From UBA9620 sp965220695 (GTDB lineage Bacteria; Acidobacteriota; Vicinamibacteria; Vicinamibacterales; UBA8438), in the NCBI GenBank assembly GCA_965220695.1, contig OZ244838.1, positions 1,860,001-1,924,000 on the forward strand: 64,000 nucleotides of DNA, read 5' to 3'. The notes under the pieces were generated by a model. That model saw nothing but the letters and a program-made list of their open reading frames with translations, had not been told where the DNA came from and did not search any database. Position numbers and translations under genes: made by a program. Below are positions 15,531 through 23,660 of the stretch, piece after piece; the stretch's first letter is position 1, and each line of letters starts with the position of its first letter.

Positions 15531-17372
15531 ATGCAGGACACTCCGTCCATTCATTTCGGCAACCGACGGTGCTCGATTCTCGCATCGGTACTGGTCGCGA
15601 TGATTGCAGCCGGCACCTCTGCGGCCCACGCCCAAACGGTCGAACCGATCGCCTACACGGTCCGGTTTCCGGAGCCGCACACTCACTACATGGTGGTCGA
15701 TGCCAGCGTGCCGACCGGCGGCCGGACCGAAATCGAACTGATGATGGCCGTCTGGACGCCTGGGTCATATATGGTTCGAGAGTTCTCCCGCCACGTCGAG
15801 GCGCTGTCTGCCCACACATTGGATGGCCGTTCGCTGGCAACGCGCAAGTCCCGCAAGAACCGCTGGCGCATCGCCACCGGCGGCGCCGCGCGTATCGAAG
15901 TGTCCTACCGCGTCTACGCCAGGGAGATGTCTGTTCGCACGAACTGGATTGACGTGGACTTCGCGATGCTCAATGGTGCGCCGACATTCTTGACCCTGGC
16001 CGACGACGACACCGCCCGGCCCCATGACGTCAGGCTGGTGTTGCCCGCGGCGTGGACCGCGAGCGTGACCGCTCTGGCGTCCAGACGCGACCGGGGTCTG
16101 CACGCCTATCGCGCTGCCGATTTCGACGCCCTGGTCGACTCGCCAATCATCGTGGGCAATCCGGCCACCTACGAGTTCGCGGTCGGCGGCCTTCCGCACG
16201 CGCTGGTCAACGTCGGAGAGTCCGGCGTGTGGGACGGTCCGGAATCGGCTGCGGACGTCGAGACCATCGCGGAAGCGGCGTATCGACTGTGGGGAGAACT
16301 GCCGTACGACCGGTATCTGTTTTTCAACATGATCACGGAGGCCGGCGGCGGTCTCGAGCACGGGAGTTCCACCCTGTTGATGAGCAGCCGCTGGACCACG
16401 GGTTCGAGGTCACGCTACCTCCGCTGGTTGTCGCTGGTGAGCCACGAGTTCTTTCATGCCTGGAACGGCAAGCGGCTCCGTCCGATCGAACTCGGACCGT
16501 TCGACTACGAGCACGAGGTGCACACGGAAAGTCTGTGGGTCGTCGAAGGCATCACATCGTACTACGACGATCTCCTTGTGCGGCGAGCGGACCTGTCCAC
16601 GACGGAAGAGTATCTGGAGGCGCTGTCCGACCAGATTCGTGCGCTGCAAGAGACTCCTGGCCGCGGGGTGCAACCGGTCGCGCAGGCCTCGTACGACGCC
16701 TGGATCAAGTACTACCGGTCCGACGAGAATTCGCCGAACACATCGATCAGCTATTACACCAAGGGCGCGGTGATAGGCTTTCTCCTGGACATGCGGATCC
16801 GCGCCGCCACTGGCGGCGCAAAGACACTGGACGACGTCATGCGGCTGGCCTACGGACGGTTCTCGGGGACTCGCGGCTACACTCCCGAGGACTTTCGGGC
16901 CGCCGCGGAAGACACCGCGGGTGTCGATCTCTCGGCCTGGTTCGCGCTGGCGCTCGATTCGACCGACGAACTCGACTACACCGAGGCGCTCGACTGGCTC
17001 GGACTCGAGTTCTCCGCTCCCCCGGAGGACGAGGAACGTGGCTGGATTGGTGTGCTGACGCGGACCGCGGGCGGCCGTCTGCTGGTCGCCCAGGTACGGC
17101 GCGGTACGCCTGGCTTCGCCGCGGGCTTCAACGTTGACGACGAAATCCTCGCCATCGGCGACCACCGGGTGCTGCCCGGCTCGTGGAACGAGCGGATCGG
17201 GCTCGTCCCGCCAGGATCGGAGGTCTCCGTGCTCGTCGCCCGGCGCGGCGCACTCCGACGCCTCACGGTGCCGGTGGTCGCCCAACCTGGCGAGCGGTGG
17301 GAACTGGCGTCAGTGGAAACACCGTCACCCGCCCAGACACGACGACGCGACGACTGGCTGAGCGGAGGTTGA
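15531..17372 (+). CDS. M61-family metallopeptidase with C-terminal PDZ domain, exported
   Basis: Zinc aminopeptidase of the glycyl-aminopeptidase family (613 residues). A signal peptide near residues 18-37 (ASVLVAMIAAGTSAAHAQ) follows the ATG at 15531. The N-terminal beta domain is followed by the catalytic domain with HEFFH at 305-309 and the third zinc ligand Glu339 in WVVEGITSYY. This matches the gluzincin pattern. The C-terminal PDZ-like domain covers about 500-585 (RGWIGVLTRTAGGRLLVAQV, then VDDEILAIGDHRV). It probably acts in the periplasm. The next gene, 38 bases away, is a lipoprotein isoaspartyl methyltransferase, so both may deal with damaged exported proteins. Confidence 0.92.
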   Translation: MQDTPSIHFGNRRCSILASVLVAMIAAGTSAAHAQTVEPIAYTVRFPEPHTHYMVVDASVPTGGRTEIELMMAVWTPGSYMVREFSRHVEALSAHTLDGRSLATRKSRKNRWRIATGGAARIEVSYRVYAREMSVRTNWIDVDFAMLNGAPTFLTLADDDTARPHDVRLVLPAAWTASVTALASRRDRGLHAYRAADFDALVDSPIIVGNPATYEFAVGGLPHALVNVGESGVWDGPESAADVETIAEAAYRLWGELPYDRYLFFNMITEAGGGLEHGSSTLLMSSRWTTGSRSRYLRWLSLVSHEFFHAWNGKRLRPIELGPFDYEHEVHTESLWVVEGITSYYDDLLVRRADLSTTEEYLEALSDQIRALQETPGRGVQPVAQASYDAWIKYYRSDENSPNTSISYYTKGAVIGFLLDMRIRAATGGAKTLDDVMRLAYGRFSGTRGYTPEDFRAAAEDTAGVDLSAWFALALDSTDELDYTEALDWLGLEFSAPPEDEERGWIGVLTRTAGGRLLVAQVRRGTPGFAAGFNVDDEILAIGDHRVLPGSWNERIGLVPPGSEVSVLVARRGALRRLTVPVVAQPGERWELASVETPSPAQTRRRDDWLSGG

Positions 17373-17410
17373 GTGCACCGGTGCAACCGCCGCCGGCAGC
17401 CAGGAATCAC

Positions 17411-18199
17411 ATGCGTATCAAGGGGTGTCATCGTCAGGCCGCCACATTGTCCGCCGGAGTGATCGCGGTCACTCTTCTACTGGCGGCAGCGTCCTGCACG
17501 CCGCCGGCGCCGGAGACGCTCGCCGCGTACGAGTTGCGCGAGCGCCATTCCCGACAGACGCGTCCCGATCGAGGCGGTGAACGCATGCGCATGGTCGAAC
17601 AGCAGTTGCTGCCTCGCGGCATCACCGATCCGAGGGTCATCGGTGCGATGGGACGCGTGCCCCGTGAACGATTCGTGCCGCTCGAACGTCAGCGCTTCGC
17701 CTACGATGACCGCCCGCTGCCCATCGGATACCGGCAGACCATCTCGCAGCCCTACATCGTGGCCTACATGACCGAGGCGCTCCGGCTGCACCCCGGCGCC
17801 CGGGTGCTCGAGATCGGTACCGGTTCCGGCTACCAGGCGGCTGTCCTCGCCGAACTCGCCGCCAGGGTCTATTCCATCGAGATCGTGCCGGCGCTGGCCG
17901 AGCGGGCCCGGGAGACGTTGACGGCGCTGGGATACGCGAACGTCGAGGTGCGGCTGGGGGATGGATACGCCGGATGGCCGGAGGAAGCGCCCTTTGACGC
18001 GATTATCGTCACCGCGGCCCCCGACCACGTGCCGGAGCCGCTCGTCGAGCAACTCGCGTCTGGCGGACGGATGATCATCCCGGTTGGACAAGACCGCCAG
18101 TCGTTGACCCTGATCACCCGCACCGGGGACGAGGTCACGCGCGAACGCATGCTGGGGGTGCTGTTCGTCCCGATGACCGGCGAGGCGGAGCGGCGATAG
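17411..18199 (+). CDS. Protein-L-isoaspartate O-methyltransferase, lipoprotein form
   Basis: PCMT methylates L-isoaspartyl residues in aged proteins using SAM. The methyltransferase core has RMVEQQLLPRGITDPRVI, PRERFVP, the Ser/Gln region TISQPYIVAYMTEAL, motif I VLEIGTGSGYQAAVLAEL and the GGRMIIPVG strand, all typical of Pcm. Unusually the N-terminus (residues 1-28) is a lipoprotein signal with lipobox AASC, so the enzyme is predicted to be exported even though SAM is normally cytoplasmic. The ATG at 17411 is the first in this frame giving the signal; a later Met near residue 58 would give a soluble form. It follows the M61 peptidase by 38 bases. Confidence 0.9.
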   Translation: MRIKGCHRQAATLSAGVIAVTLLLAAASCTPPAPETLAAYELRERHSRQTRPDRGGERMRMVEQQLLPRGITDPRVIGAMGRVPRERFVPLERQRFAYDDRPLPIGYRQTISQPYIVAYMTEALRLHPGARVLEIGTGSGYQAAVLAELAARVYSIEIVPALAERARETLTALGYANVEVRLGDGYAGWPEEAPFDAIIVTAAPDHVPEPLVEQLASGGRMIIPVGQDRQSLTLITRTGDEVTRERMLGVLFVPMTGEAERR

Positions 18200-18208
18200 T
18201 GCGCACCG

Positions 18209-18221
18209 CCACGGGCTGCTA
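18209..18221 (-). repeat. Single-arm copy of TAGCAGCCCGTGG element
   Basis: Exact 13-base match to one arm of the inverted repeat at 5533-5577. Its TAG is the stop codon of the Mrp-type gene. Confidence 0.8.
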
Positions 18222-19289
18222 CGCGACGGCTGGCGCGAGCGCGGCGATCGAGATCTGGGCGGCGGTACGCTCTGCGACATCGAAAAACGCGCGGGCCGCT
18301 GGCGAGTCCGATTCGGCCAGCACGATTGGGTGGCCGCTGTCGCCGCCCTCCCTGATCGGCTGATAGATCGGAATGCGCCCGAGGAACGGCACACCCATGT
18401 CGGCGGCCGCCGATTCGCCGCCGCCCTTGCCGAAGATGTCGCTTTCGTGGTCACAGCGGGGACAGAGGAAGTGACTCATGTTCTCGATCAGACCGAGTGT
18501 GGGCACGTTGAGTTTGCGGTACATCGCGACGGCCCGGCGCGTATCGGCGACCGACACCGCCTGCGGGGTCGTCACCACGACCGCCCCGGACACCGGCACG
18601 GTCTGGCTCAAGCTCAGAGCCACGTCACCGGTCCCCGGCGGCATGTCGACGACCAGGTAGTCCAACTCGGCCCAGCGCACCTCGCGGAAGAACTGCTGCA
18701 CGACGCCGTGCAGCATCGGACCCCGCCAGATGATCGGCGTCTCGTCCTGGGTGAGGAATCCCATTGAGACGACAGGGATGCCGTATTTCTCGGCCGGCAC
18801 GATCTTCTTCCCGTCGGTTTCGAGTTGCGCCCGCACGCCGAGCATCAGTGGAATGTTGGGGCCGTACACGTCGGCATCGATCATGCCTACCCGGCCGCCG
18901 TATTTCGCCAGCGCAATGGCGAGGTTGACCGCCACGGTGCTCTTGCCAACACCGCCCTTGCCAGCCCCGACCGCAATGATATTTCTGACACCGGGGATCG
19001 GGGCTCGACCCGCCTCGGGTGACGCGACCGCGCGCACGTTGGCGGTCATGCCGACCTTGACCCCCGTGACTCCATCAAGCGCCGACACCGCCGCCACCGC
19101 CTGATCGTGCATCTGCTCCTTCACCGGACAGGCCGGGGTGGTCAGCTCGATGTCGAAGGACACCGCTCCGTCCTCGATTCGCAGTTCCTTCACGAAACCG
19201 AGGCTGACGATGTCGCGACCCAGATCGGGGTCCTGTACGACCCGCAGCGCATCGAGCACCGCAGTCGGTTCAATTGTCCGTGTGCTCAT
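18219..19289 (-). CDS. Mrp/NBP35-family Fe-S cluster carrier ATPase
   Basis: Cytosolic P-loop ATPase (356 residues) that carries Fe-S clusters to apoproteins (ApbC/Mrp/Ind1 group). An N-terminal MIP18/DUF59-like domain covers about residues 1-85 (VLDALRVVQDPDLGRDIVSLG). The ATPase domain has GAGKGGVGKST near 107-117, the switch region VVDMPPGTGDVALSLSQ, and the cluster-binding pair CPRC near 269-272 in FLCPRCDHESDIFG. All key residues are present. The gene ends inside a dispersed repeat that supplies its TAG stop and converges with the PCMT gene. Confidence 0.93.
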   Translation of the reverse strand: MSTRTIEPTAVLDALRVVQDPDLGRDIVSLGFVKELRIEDGAVSFDIELTTPACPVKEQMHDQAVAAVSALDGVTGVKVGMTANVRAVASPEAGRAPIPGVRNIIAVGAGKGGVGKSTVAVNLAIALAKYGGRVGMIDADVYGPNIPLMLGVRAQLETDGKKIVPAEKYGIPVVSMGFLTQDETPIIWRGPMLHGVVQQFFREVRWAELDYLVVDMPPGTGDVALSLSQTVPVSGAVVVTTPQAVSVADTRRAVAMYRKLNVPTLGLIENMSHFLCPRCDHESDIFGKGGGESAAADMGVPFLGRIPIYQPIREGGDSGHPIVLAESDSPAARAFFDVAERTAAQISIAALAPAVA

Positions 19290-19398
19290 TTCGACCTATC
19301 CTCTGTTGCAACTGTCCCGGACACATCTACAGATCCGGCCGGGCAGCCGCCGTGTTCAGTCTGTTCACGTTGTCGAAACGGTGACAACTCCGCCAGAT

Positions 19399-20001
19399 CT
19401 ACTGGATGGAGATACGCACCTGCACTCGTGTAGCGGGCGCGTAGGGCGGGGTTACGTCGAACCGCAGGTATGTGCCATGCCGCACGCCGGGCGGCACCAC
19501 AAGCTGGAACTGGTGCGGCAGCAACCCGGCGCCGCTCCCCGCACAGGCGCCGCAGGAATTGAGCCAAACCTCGCCGCGCCCGCCGCACACGGGACAGGTG
19601 TGACGCAGCGACAGGTCCAGCGGCGCCAGGACTCCGGCGTCCGCCTGCCTTGGTGTCAGACGGACTTCGGCCGACACGGGACATTCAGCGACTGTGCCGA
19701 AGAAGGACGCTCGCATCCGATCGACCAGGCTCGAAACCGACGGAAAGTCGATGTCCACCTCGTCGGCGAACGCGGACTGGTAGCGGTGGCCGTACGGCGG
19801 CTCGGCGCCGTCCTGTTCGAATTCAGGCCGATCGCCGACTGCCGACACTTCGTAGGCCCGATGGCGCGATGACAGACGGCCCTCCGATCCGGAGTCGCCC
19901 GCATCTGCACGATTCCGCCGTGCCAACTCGCGGTAGGCGCGCCTGATCTCATTGACGTCCGCCGATGGCGGCAACCCGAAGCGTCGATCGTCCTCGCACA
20001 T
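19399..20001 (-). CDS. Degenerate DnaJ-like protein with half a zinc-finger region
   Basis: Protein of 200 residues reading from an ATG at 20001 (a TTG at 20040 would add 13 residues). The N-terminus resembles a J-domain (FGLPPSADVNEIRRAYRELARR), but the HPD tripeptide needed to stimulate Hsp70 is absent; RNRAD stands in its place. After a variable region come only two CxxCxGxG motifs (CPVCGGRG and CGACAGSG, about residues 137-158) instead of the usual four. A short beta segment resembling the DnaJ C-terminal domain follows (FQLVVPPGVRHGTYLRFDV). It may bind one zinc and act as a client-binding module without Hsp70 activation. No dnaK or grpE gene is in the window. Confidence 0.75.
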   Translation of the reverse strand: MCEDDRRFGLPPSADVNEIRRAYRELARRNRADAGDSGSEGRLSSRHRAYEVSAVGDRPEFEQDGAEPPYGHRYQSAFADEVDIDFPSVSSLVDRMRASFFGTVAECPVSAEVRLTPRQADAGVLAPLDLSLRHTCPVCGGRGEVWLNSCGACAGSGAGLLPHQFQLVVPPGVRHGTYLRFDVTPPYAPATRVQVRISIQ

Positions 20002-20120
20002 AGGCAACCTACGATAGGGGCCGTTCTCCAGCCTTGTCAATAGAGTACCCCGGATGGCCGCGTCGCGTCATGCAGCCGGTATCGGTGCCAGTCGAGGTTG
20101 TTCCACGGGCTGCCGGCAGG

Positions 20121-20270
20121 TCAGCCGGCGTCGAGCAACGGCAACCGCTCGCGGCGCCGGTCCGCTTCGAGAGACCGCACGTCGAGTCCAGTCTCGCACT
20201 CGTCACAGAGCAACTCGAAGACCGATCGATCGCTGATCGTGTTACATCCGTGGCGCGACCAGGGCCAGTT
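20121..20270 (-). other. Coding-like stretch without a good start, possible gene remnant
   Basis: In the otherwise gene-free 20002-20290 gap one minus-strand frame stays open for about 60 codons to a TGA at 20121-20123. It has high G/C at third positions and reads DRSVFELLCDECETGLDVRS near its end, with a CDEC pair like a zinc-binding protein. There is no ATG or GTG in the frame after the upstream stop, only an internal TTG. It may be a decayed gene or chance; the rest of the gap shows nothing else. Confidence 0.25.
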
Positions 20271-20290
20271 GCGATACGATGCTGGCGGCC

Positions 20291-20524
20291 ATGACGACTG
20301 ACAGGACCAACTTCAAGATCGTGACCGAGTCACGGGGCGCACGCTGGGTCGCGTGGGTAGCGACGGACGAGAGTGACACGCCATTCGGCTCGGTGCTGCT
20401 GATGGGCCGTACACAGACCGAGGCCGAGGCCAATGCGCAGGCCTGGGCCGACAAGCTCGCCAACGACCCGGTTCTCGCAACGCCTGCCCGGAACCCGCCC
20501 TCGTTCACACCCGCATCGCCGTGA
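20291..20524 (+). CDS. Small hypothetical protein
   Basis: Protein of 77 residues, not recognised. It reads like a genuine soluble protein: a beta-rich N-terminal half (NFKIVTESRGARWVAWVATD) and an Ala-rich helix (TEAEANAQAWADKLANDP), ending in a Pro-rich tail. No ribosome-binding site is visible; an in-frame ATG also exists at 20279. Its last 20 bases overlap the convergent small gene at 20505-20735. Confidence 0.6.
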   Translation: MTTDRTNFKIVTESRGARWVAWVATDESDTPFGSVLLMGRTQTEAEANAQAWADKLANDPVLATPARNPPSFTPASP

Positions 20525-20735
20525 ACCGGTCGCCCCAGCGTTCCCCAGGAAGCAGCGACCCCGCCGTGTGGTGAACGGTCGTGCAGTTGGGTCCTTTCAC
20601 CTCCAACGCGACGACATCCAGACCGAGCGCTCTGGCGACGTAGCCGCCTGCCACGCACCCGCAGGGCAGGGCGGCGAATTCTCGGAGTTCGAAAAGCGGC
20701 CCCAGTGACGACTGCTCAACCCGCGCTGCCGGCAT
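20505..20735 (-). CDS. Small hypothetical protein with conserved-looking CGC motif
   Basis: Protein of 76 residues, not recognised. The central LREFAALPCGCVAGGYVARA and LDVVALEVKGPNCTTVHH segments contain three cysteines and two adjacent histidines, a plausible metal or redox site. The ATG at 20735 has a run of six G four bases upstream; an earlier start at 20765 is possible. Overlaps the end of the convergent gene by 20 bases. Good third-position G/C supports coding. Confidence 0.55.
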   Translation of the reverse strand: MPAARVEQSSLGPLFELREFAALPCGCVAGGYVARALGLDVVALEVKGPNCTTVHHTAGSLLPGERWGDRFTAMRV

Positions 20736-20880
20736 CGCTCCCCCCAGGTCGACATTTTGGCTCACATGCAGTTAGACGTAGCAGCGAGACATTTGGTCCC
20801 TCGACACGGCAGTCGGTCGACCGCGATGACGGCCACCGGGGCGAGGACTGACCTTCGTGCGAGACCTGGAACCGCCGTCC

Positions 20881-20948
20881 TGTGGAAAACGTGTGGATGA
20901 TGTGTGCATCTCCTGTGGATCGAACGTCGAATAAAAATTTTTCGACGT
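20881..20948. promoter_or_regulatory. Cluster of DnaA-box-like 9-mers next to an AT-rich inverted repeat
   Basis: Three same-orientation 9-mers starting TGTGGA occur within 42 bases: TGTGGAAAA (20881-20889), TGTGGATGA (20892-20900) and TGTGGATCG (20914-20922). The first two differ by one base from the DnaA box TGTGGATAA. Directly after them is a perfect 8-base inverted repeat (20924-20931 and 20941-20948) with the AT-only spacer TAAAAATTT, a marked AT island here. The layout resembles a DnaA-bound site with an unwinding element, or a regulated promoter. It lies in the 20736-21079 gap, which holds nothing else recognisable. Confidence 0.4.
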
Positions 20949-21079
20949 AAGGATCACGCGCCATTGCGAGGCGCGGCGCGATGTGCACCCGCCTTCGTCC
21001 TTTCCTTCGCTTGGCGACCCTCGGGCAACTGGCTAACATTCCAAATGTCAGATCGTCATCCCTGATCCCCTGCACTATC

Positions 21080-21295
21080 GTGAACGTCCAACGCATCGAA
21101 CACGTCATCAACGGGCACGCCTACCAGATCGAGGCGATGCTGGTCGATCCGGATCGATGGCGCGCGTATCTTGTCAGCGTCCCCGGTGGCTCGACGGCGC
21201 TCATGCCCTTCTACGGCGCAACCCCTGAACAGGCGGTGCAACAGCTTACCGCCTGGCTGACCCTGGCCCACCAGGCGCCCAAAATTCCGGTATAG
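21080..21295 (+). CDS. Small hypothetical protein
   Basis: Protein of 71 residues from a GTG at 21080, not recognised. It reads VQRIEHVINGHAYQIEAMLV then RWRAYLVSVPGGSTALMPFYG and a helix EQAVQQLTAWLTLAH, so a compact alpha/beta fold. The same frame is open from an ATG at 20981, with GAGG nine bases before it, but codons 20981-21079 have much weaker third-position G/C, so the shorter form is preferred. TATAGT at 21291-21296 near its end may belong to the asparaginase promoter. Confidence 0.55.
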   Translation: MNVQRIEHVINGHAYQIEAMLVDPDRWRAYLVSVPGGSTALMPFYGATPEQAVQQLTAWLTLAHQAPKIPV

Positions 21296-21359
21296 TACGA
21301 ACTCGAACGCCGTGACGCCTTCCGTTCGGGCGACAGGGTGAGCCGAGCCGTACCGACAC

Positions 21360-22433
21360 ATGCGGCGTTGTACACACCTGATAGGGCTCTCGTTGATCGC
21401 GGCGCTGTTCTGGACTCCGCTCCAGGAAACAACCGCCGCGCAACCGGCCCGCGTACGCCTGATCACGACCGGGGGCACCATCTCGAACCGGGCGGGAAAC
21501 CGGCTGTCTCCGCAAGAACTGCTGGCCGCCGTGCCGGACCTCGACGATCTCGTCGAAGCCGAGGCCGAGGAGTTCGCCAACGTCGCAAGCAGTGCACTGA
21601 CGCTGGACCAATGGATGCAACTGTCGCGCCGGATTAACGACGTGTTCCGAACAGATCGGACACTGGCCGGCATCGTGGTGACGAGCGGCACCGACACGCT
21701 GGAAGAACTCGCCTACTTCCTGCACCTGACCGTCAAACACGCGCGGCCCGTCGTCCTGGTCGGATCGATGCGCCGTCCCGACACGCTGGCGTATGACGGC
21801 GCCGCCAACCTGAGACAGGCCTTGCGCGTCGCCGGCGACACCGACTCGCGCGGTCGAGGGGTGCTCGTCGTCTTCAATGACGTGATCGACTCGGCGCGTG
21901 ACGTGACCAAGACCAGCACGTCGCACCTGCAGGCGTTCAATTCACGGGGCTACGGAGTGCTCGGCCGCGCCGCCCGTGACCGCATCGTGTACTACCGCCG
22001 GTTGGAACGGCGTCACACCGTGACGAGCGAGTTCGATGTCGAACGGATTCGCCGGCTGCCGCGAGTGGACATCGCCATGGCATATCAGGGCGCTTCGGGC
22101 GATCTGATCCGCGCCGCGGTGAATCAGGGCGCGGCCGGCGTTGTGGTGGCCGGAGCCGGAGCCGGCGCGACCAGCGCCGGCCAGGGAGACGCGATCACCT
22201 ACGCATCCGAGCGAGGCGCGGTGGTGGTGATGACGTCACGCACGGGCCGCGGGCGAATCCTCCCACGCGGCGCCATGCCGCCCGAACCTGCTGACAATCA
22301 GAACGTTCCTGCCCGTCGGCAGCGCATCTCGGGCGAGGATCTTGCCCCTGTCAAGGCGCGGATCCTGCTGATGCTCGCGCTGACAGTCTCGAAGGACCGT
22401 AACGAGATTCAGCGGATGTTCGGAGAGTACTGA
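21360..22433 (+). CDS. Type II (periplasmic) L-asparaginase
   Basis: Hydrolyses asparagine to aspartate and ammonia, probably in the periplasm. A signal peptide covers residues 1-27 (LIGLSLIAALFWTPLQETTAA). The first catalytic motif is LITTGGTIS with nucleophile Thr40. The second motif is VVTSGTDTLEE (Thr-Asp pair; the usual His is Ser). The catalytic Lys is in ARDVTKTSTSHLQAF. Length 357 matches AnsB-type enzymes. The gene stands alone on this strand, separated from the lactonase-like gene by a short convergent gap with a small repeat. Confidence 0.93.
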   Translation: MRRCTHLIGLSLIAALFWTPLQETTAAQPARVRLITTGGTISNRAGNRLSPQELLAAVPDLDDLVEAEAEEFANVASSALTLDQWMQLSRRINDVFRTDRTLAGIVVTSGTDTLEELAYFLHLTVKHARPVVLVGSMRRPDTLAYDGAANLRQALRVAGDTDSRGRGVLVVFNDVIDSARDVTKTSTSHLQAFNSRGYGVLGRAARDRIVYYRRLERRHTVTSEFDVERIRRLPRVDIAMAYQGASGDLIRAAVNQGAAGVVVAGAGAGATSAGQGDAITYASERGAVVVMTSRTGRGRILPRGAMPPEPADNQNVPARRQRISGEDLAPVKARILLMLALTVSKDRNEIQRMFGEY

Positions 22434-22452
22434 CCCGCACCAGCCCAGACCT

Positions 22453-22479
22453 GGCAACCACGCAGGTTGCCCGTGCAGG
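22453..22479. repeat. Diverged copy of the GGCAACCAC...GGTTGCCC repeat
   Basis: The 27-base stretch after the asparaginase gene has an inverted GGCAACC/GGTTGCC core and resembles the unit repeated at 33420-33597. It lies between convergent genes and could form a short hairpin. Confidence 0.5.
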
Positions 22480-22492
22480 CGCGGCGGTCCCG

Positions 22493-23566
22493 CTATGCGA
22501 TGCCGGCGCCAAGGACGCCGACGTACACGGCGTAGAGCGACTGGCTGGCGGTCATGAACAGGCGGTTGCGTCTCGTGCCGCCGAAGCAGACGTTGGCGCA
22601 GCGCTCGGGGAGCCGAATCGCCCCGATCGGGTCGCCGTCCGGCGCCGTAACGAGCACTCCATCGCCCGCGCCGGCCCAGACGTTGCCATCGACATCGCAC
22701 CTGATGCCGTCGGCCGCGACCACGTTGTCGGACCCCGGTGCGCGCAGTTCCGTATGCCGGCGGCCGCGCGCGAGCCGGGTGCCCTCGACATCGAACACGC
22801 GAATCTCGCGCCCCGACCCGGTATCCGCCACATACAGCCGGCTGTAGTCGGGTGAGAAGCAGAGACCGTTCGGACCACCCGGCTCATCGGTCACGAGCGT
22901 GACCTGGCCGTTCCCGGGATCGACACGGTATACGGCCGGGGGGGTCTCGGATTCGGCGCGGAACCCTTCATAGTCACCGCGAATGCCGTAGGGCGGATCG
23001 GTGAACCAGATGCCCCCATCCGGATGCACCACGGCGTCGTTCGGCGAATTGAGCCGTTTGCCGTCATACCGGTCGGCGATGACGGTGACATCGCCGTTCT
23101 GCTCGTACCTGGCGACCCGCCGGCCGCCATGCTCGCAGGAGAGCTGGCGTCCTTCGCGGTCAAACGTGTTGCCGTTGCTGTGACCCGAGGGTCTCCGAAA
23201 CACCGTGACCCGCCCGTCGTCCTGAATCCACCGGTGCTGGACGTTGTTGGGGATGTCACTCCAGACCAGATACTGTCCTACCCCGTTCCACGCCGGCCCT
23301 TCGGCCCACATGGTGCCGATGTGCAGCCGCCTGATCGGCGTATTGAAGAGAATGTAGCGGCGAAACCGCGGGTCGAGCGCGATGAGATCGGGGTCCGGAT
23401 AGGGCAACGGGTTCTGCCCGGACCAGTCTCGCGATGCGTAGGGCGGTACTTGCGGCGCCTGCTGCCGCGCCCATGCCGGCGCGGCGATGCTCCCGGCGAA
23501 TGCCGTGCCAAGAAACGCCCGGCGTGTCCACGCCGAATTCCTGTCGTTCCGCTGCTGATCCGCCAT
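22493..23566 (-). CDS. SMP-30/gluconolactonase/LRE-family protein, Tat-exported
   Basis: Six-bladed beta-propeller of 357 residues related to gluconolactonase and regucalcin, which open sugar lactones using a metal ion. The N-terminus carries a twin-arginine signal (TRRAFLGTAFAG, about 16-27) followed by a hydrophobic stretch, so it is exported folded. The ATG at 23566 is chosen. Family landmarks are MWAEGPAWNGVGQYLVWSDIP (first metal Glu), GKRLNSPNDAVVHPDGGIWFTDP (Asn/Asp metal site), GPNGLCFSPD and VAADGIRCDVDGNVW. It sits 94 bases beyond a WPxFRG propeller gene on the same strand. Exact substrate unknown. Confidence 0.9.
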   Translation of the reverse strand: MADQQRNDRNSAWTRRAFLGTAFAGSIAAPAWARQQAPQVPPYASRDWSGQNPLPYPDPDLIALDPRFRRYILFNTPIRRLHIGTMWAEGPAWNGVGQYLVWSDIPNNVQHRWIQDDGRVTVFRRPSGHSNGNTFDREGRQLSCEHGGRRVARYEQNGDVTVIADRYDGKRLNSPNDAVVHPDGGIWFTDPPYGIRGDYEGFRAESETPPAVYRVDPGNGQVTLVTDEPGGPNGLCFSPDYSRLYVADTGSGREIRVFDVEGTRLARGRRHTELRAPGSDNVVAADGIRCDVDGNVWAGAGDGVLVTAPDGDPIGAIRLPERCANVCFGGTRRNRLFMTASQSLYAVYVGVLGAGIA

Positions 23567-23660
23567 GGCTGTCTGTCTCCGGCGCCTCACGTGCGGGGCG
23601 CGCCGCGGTGCCTGCCGTCCGCATTCCGGTTCGGAGCGGGGTGGACATGTCGTCGCACGA

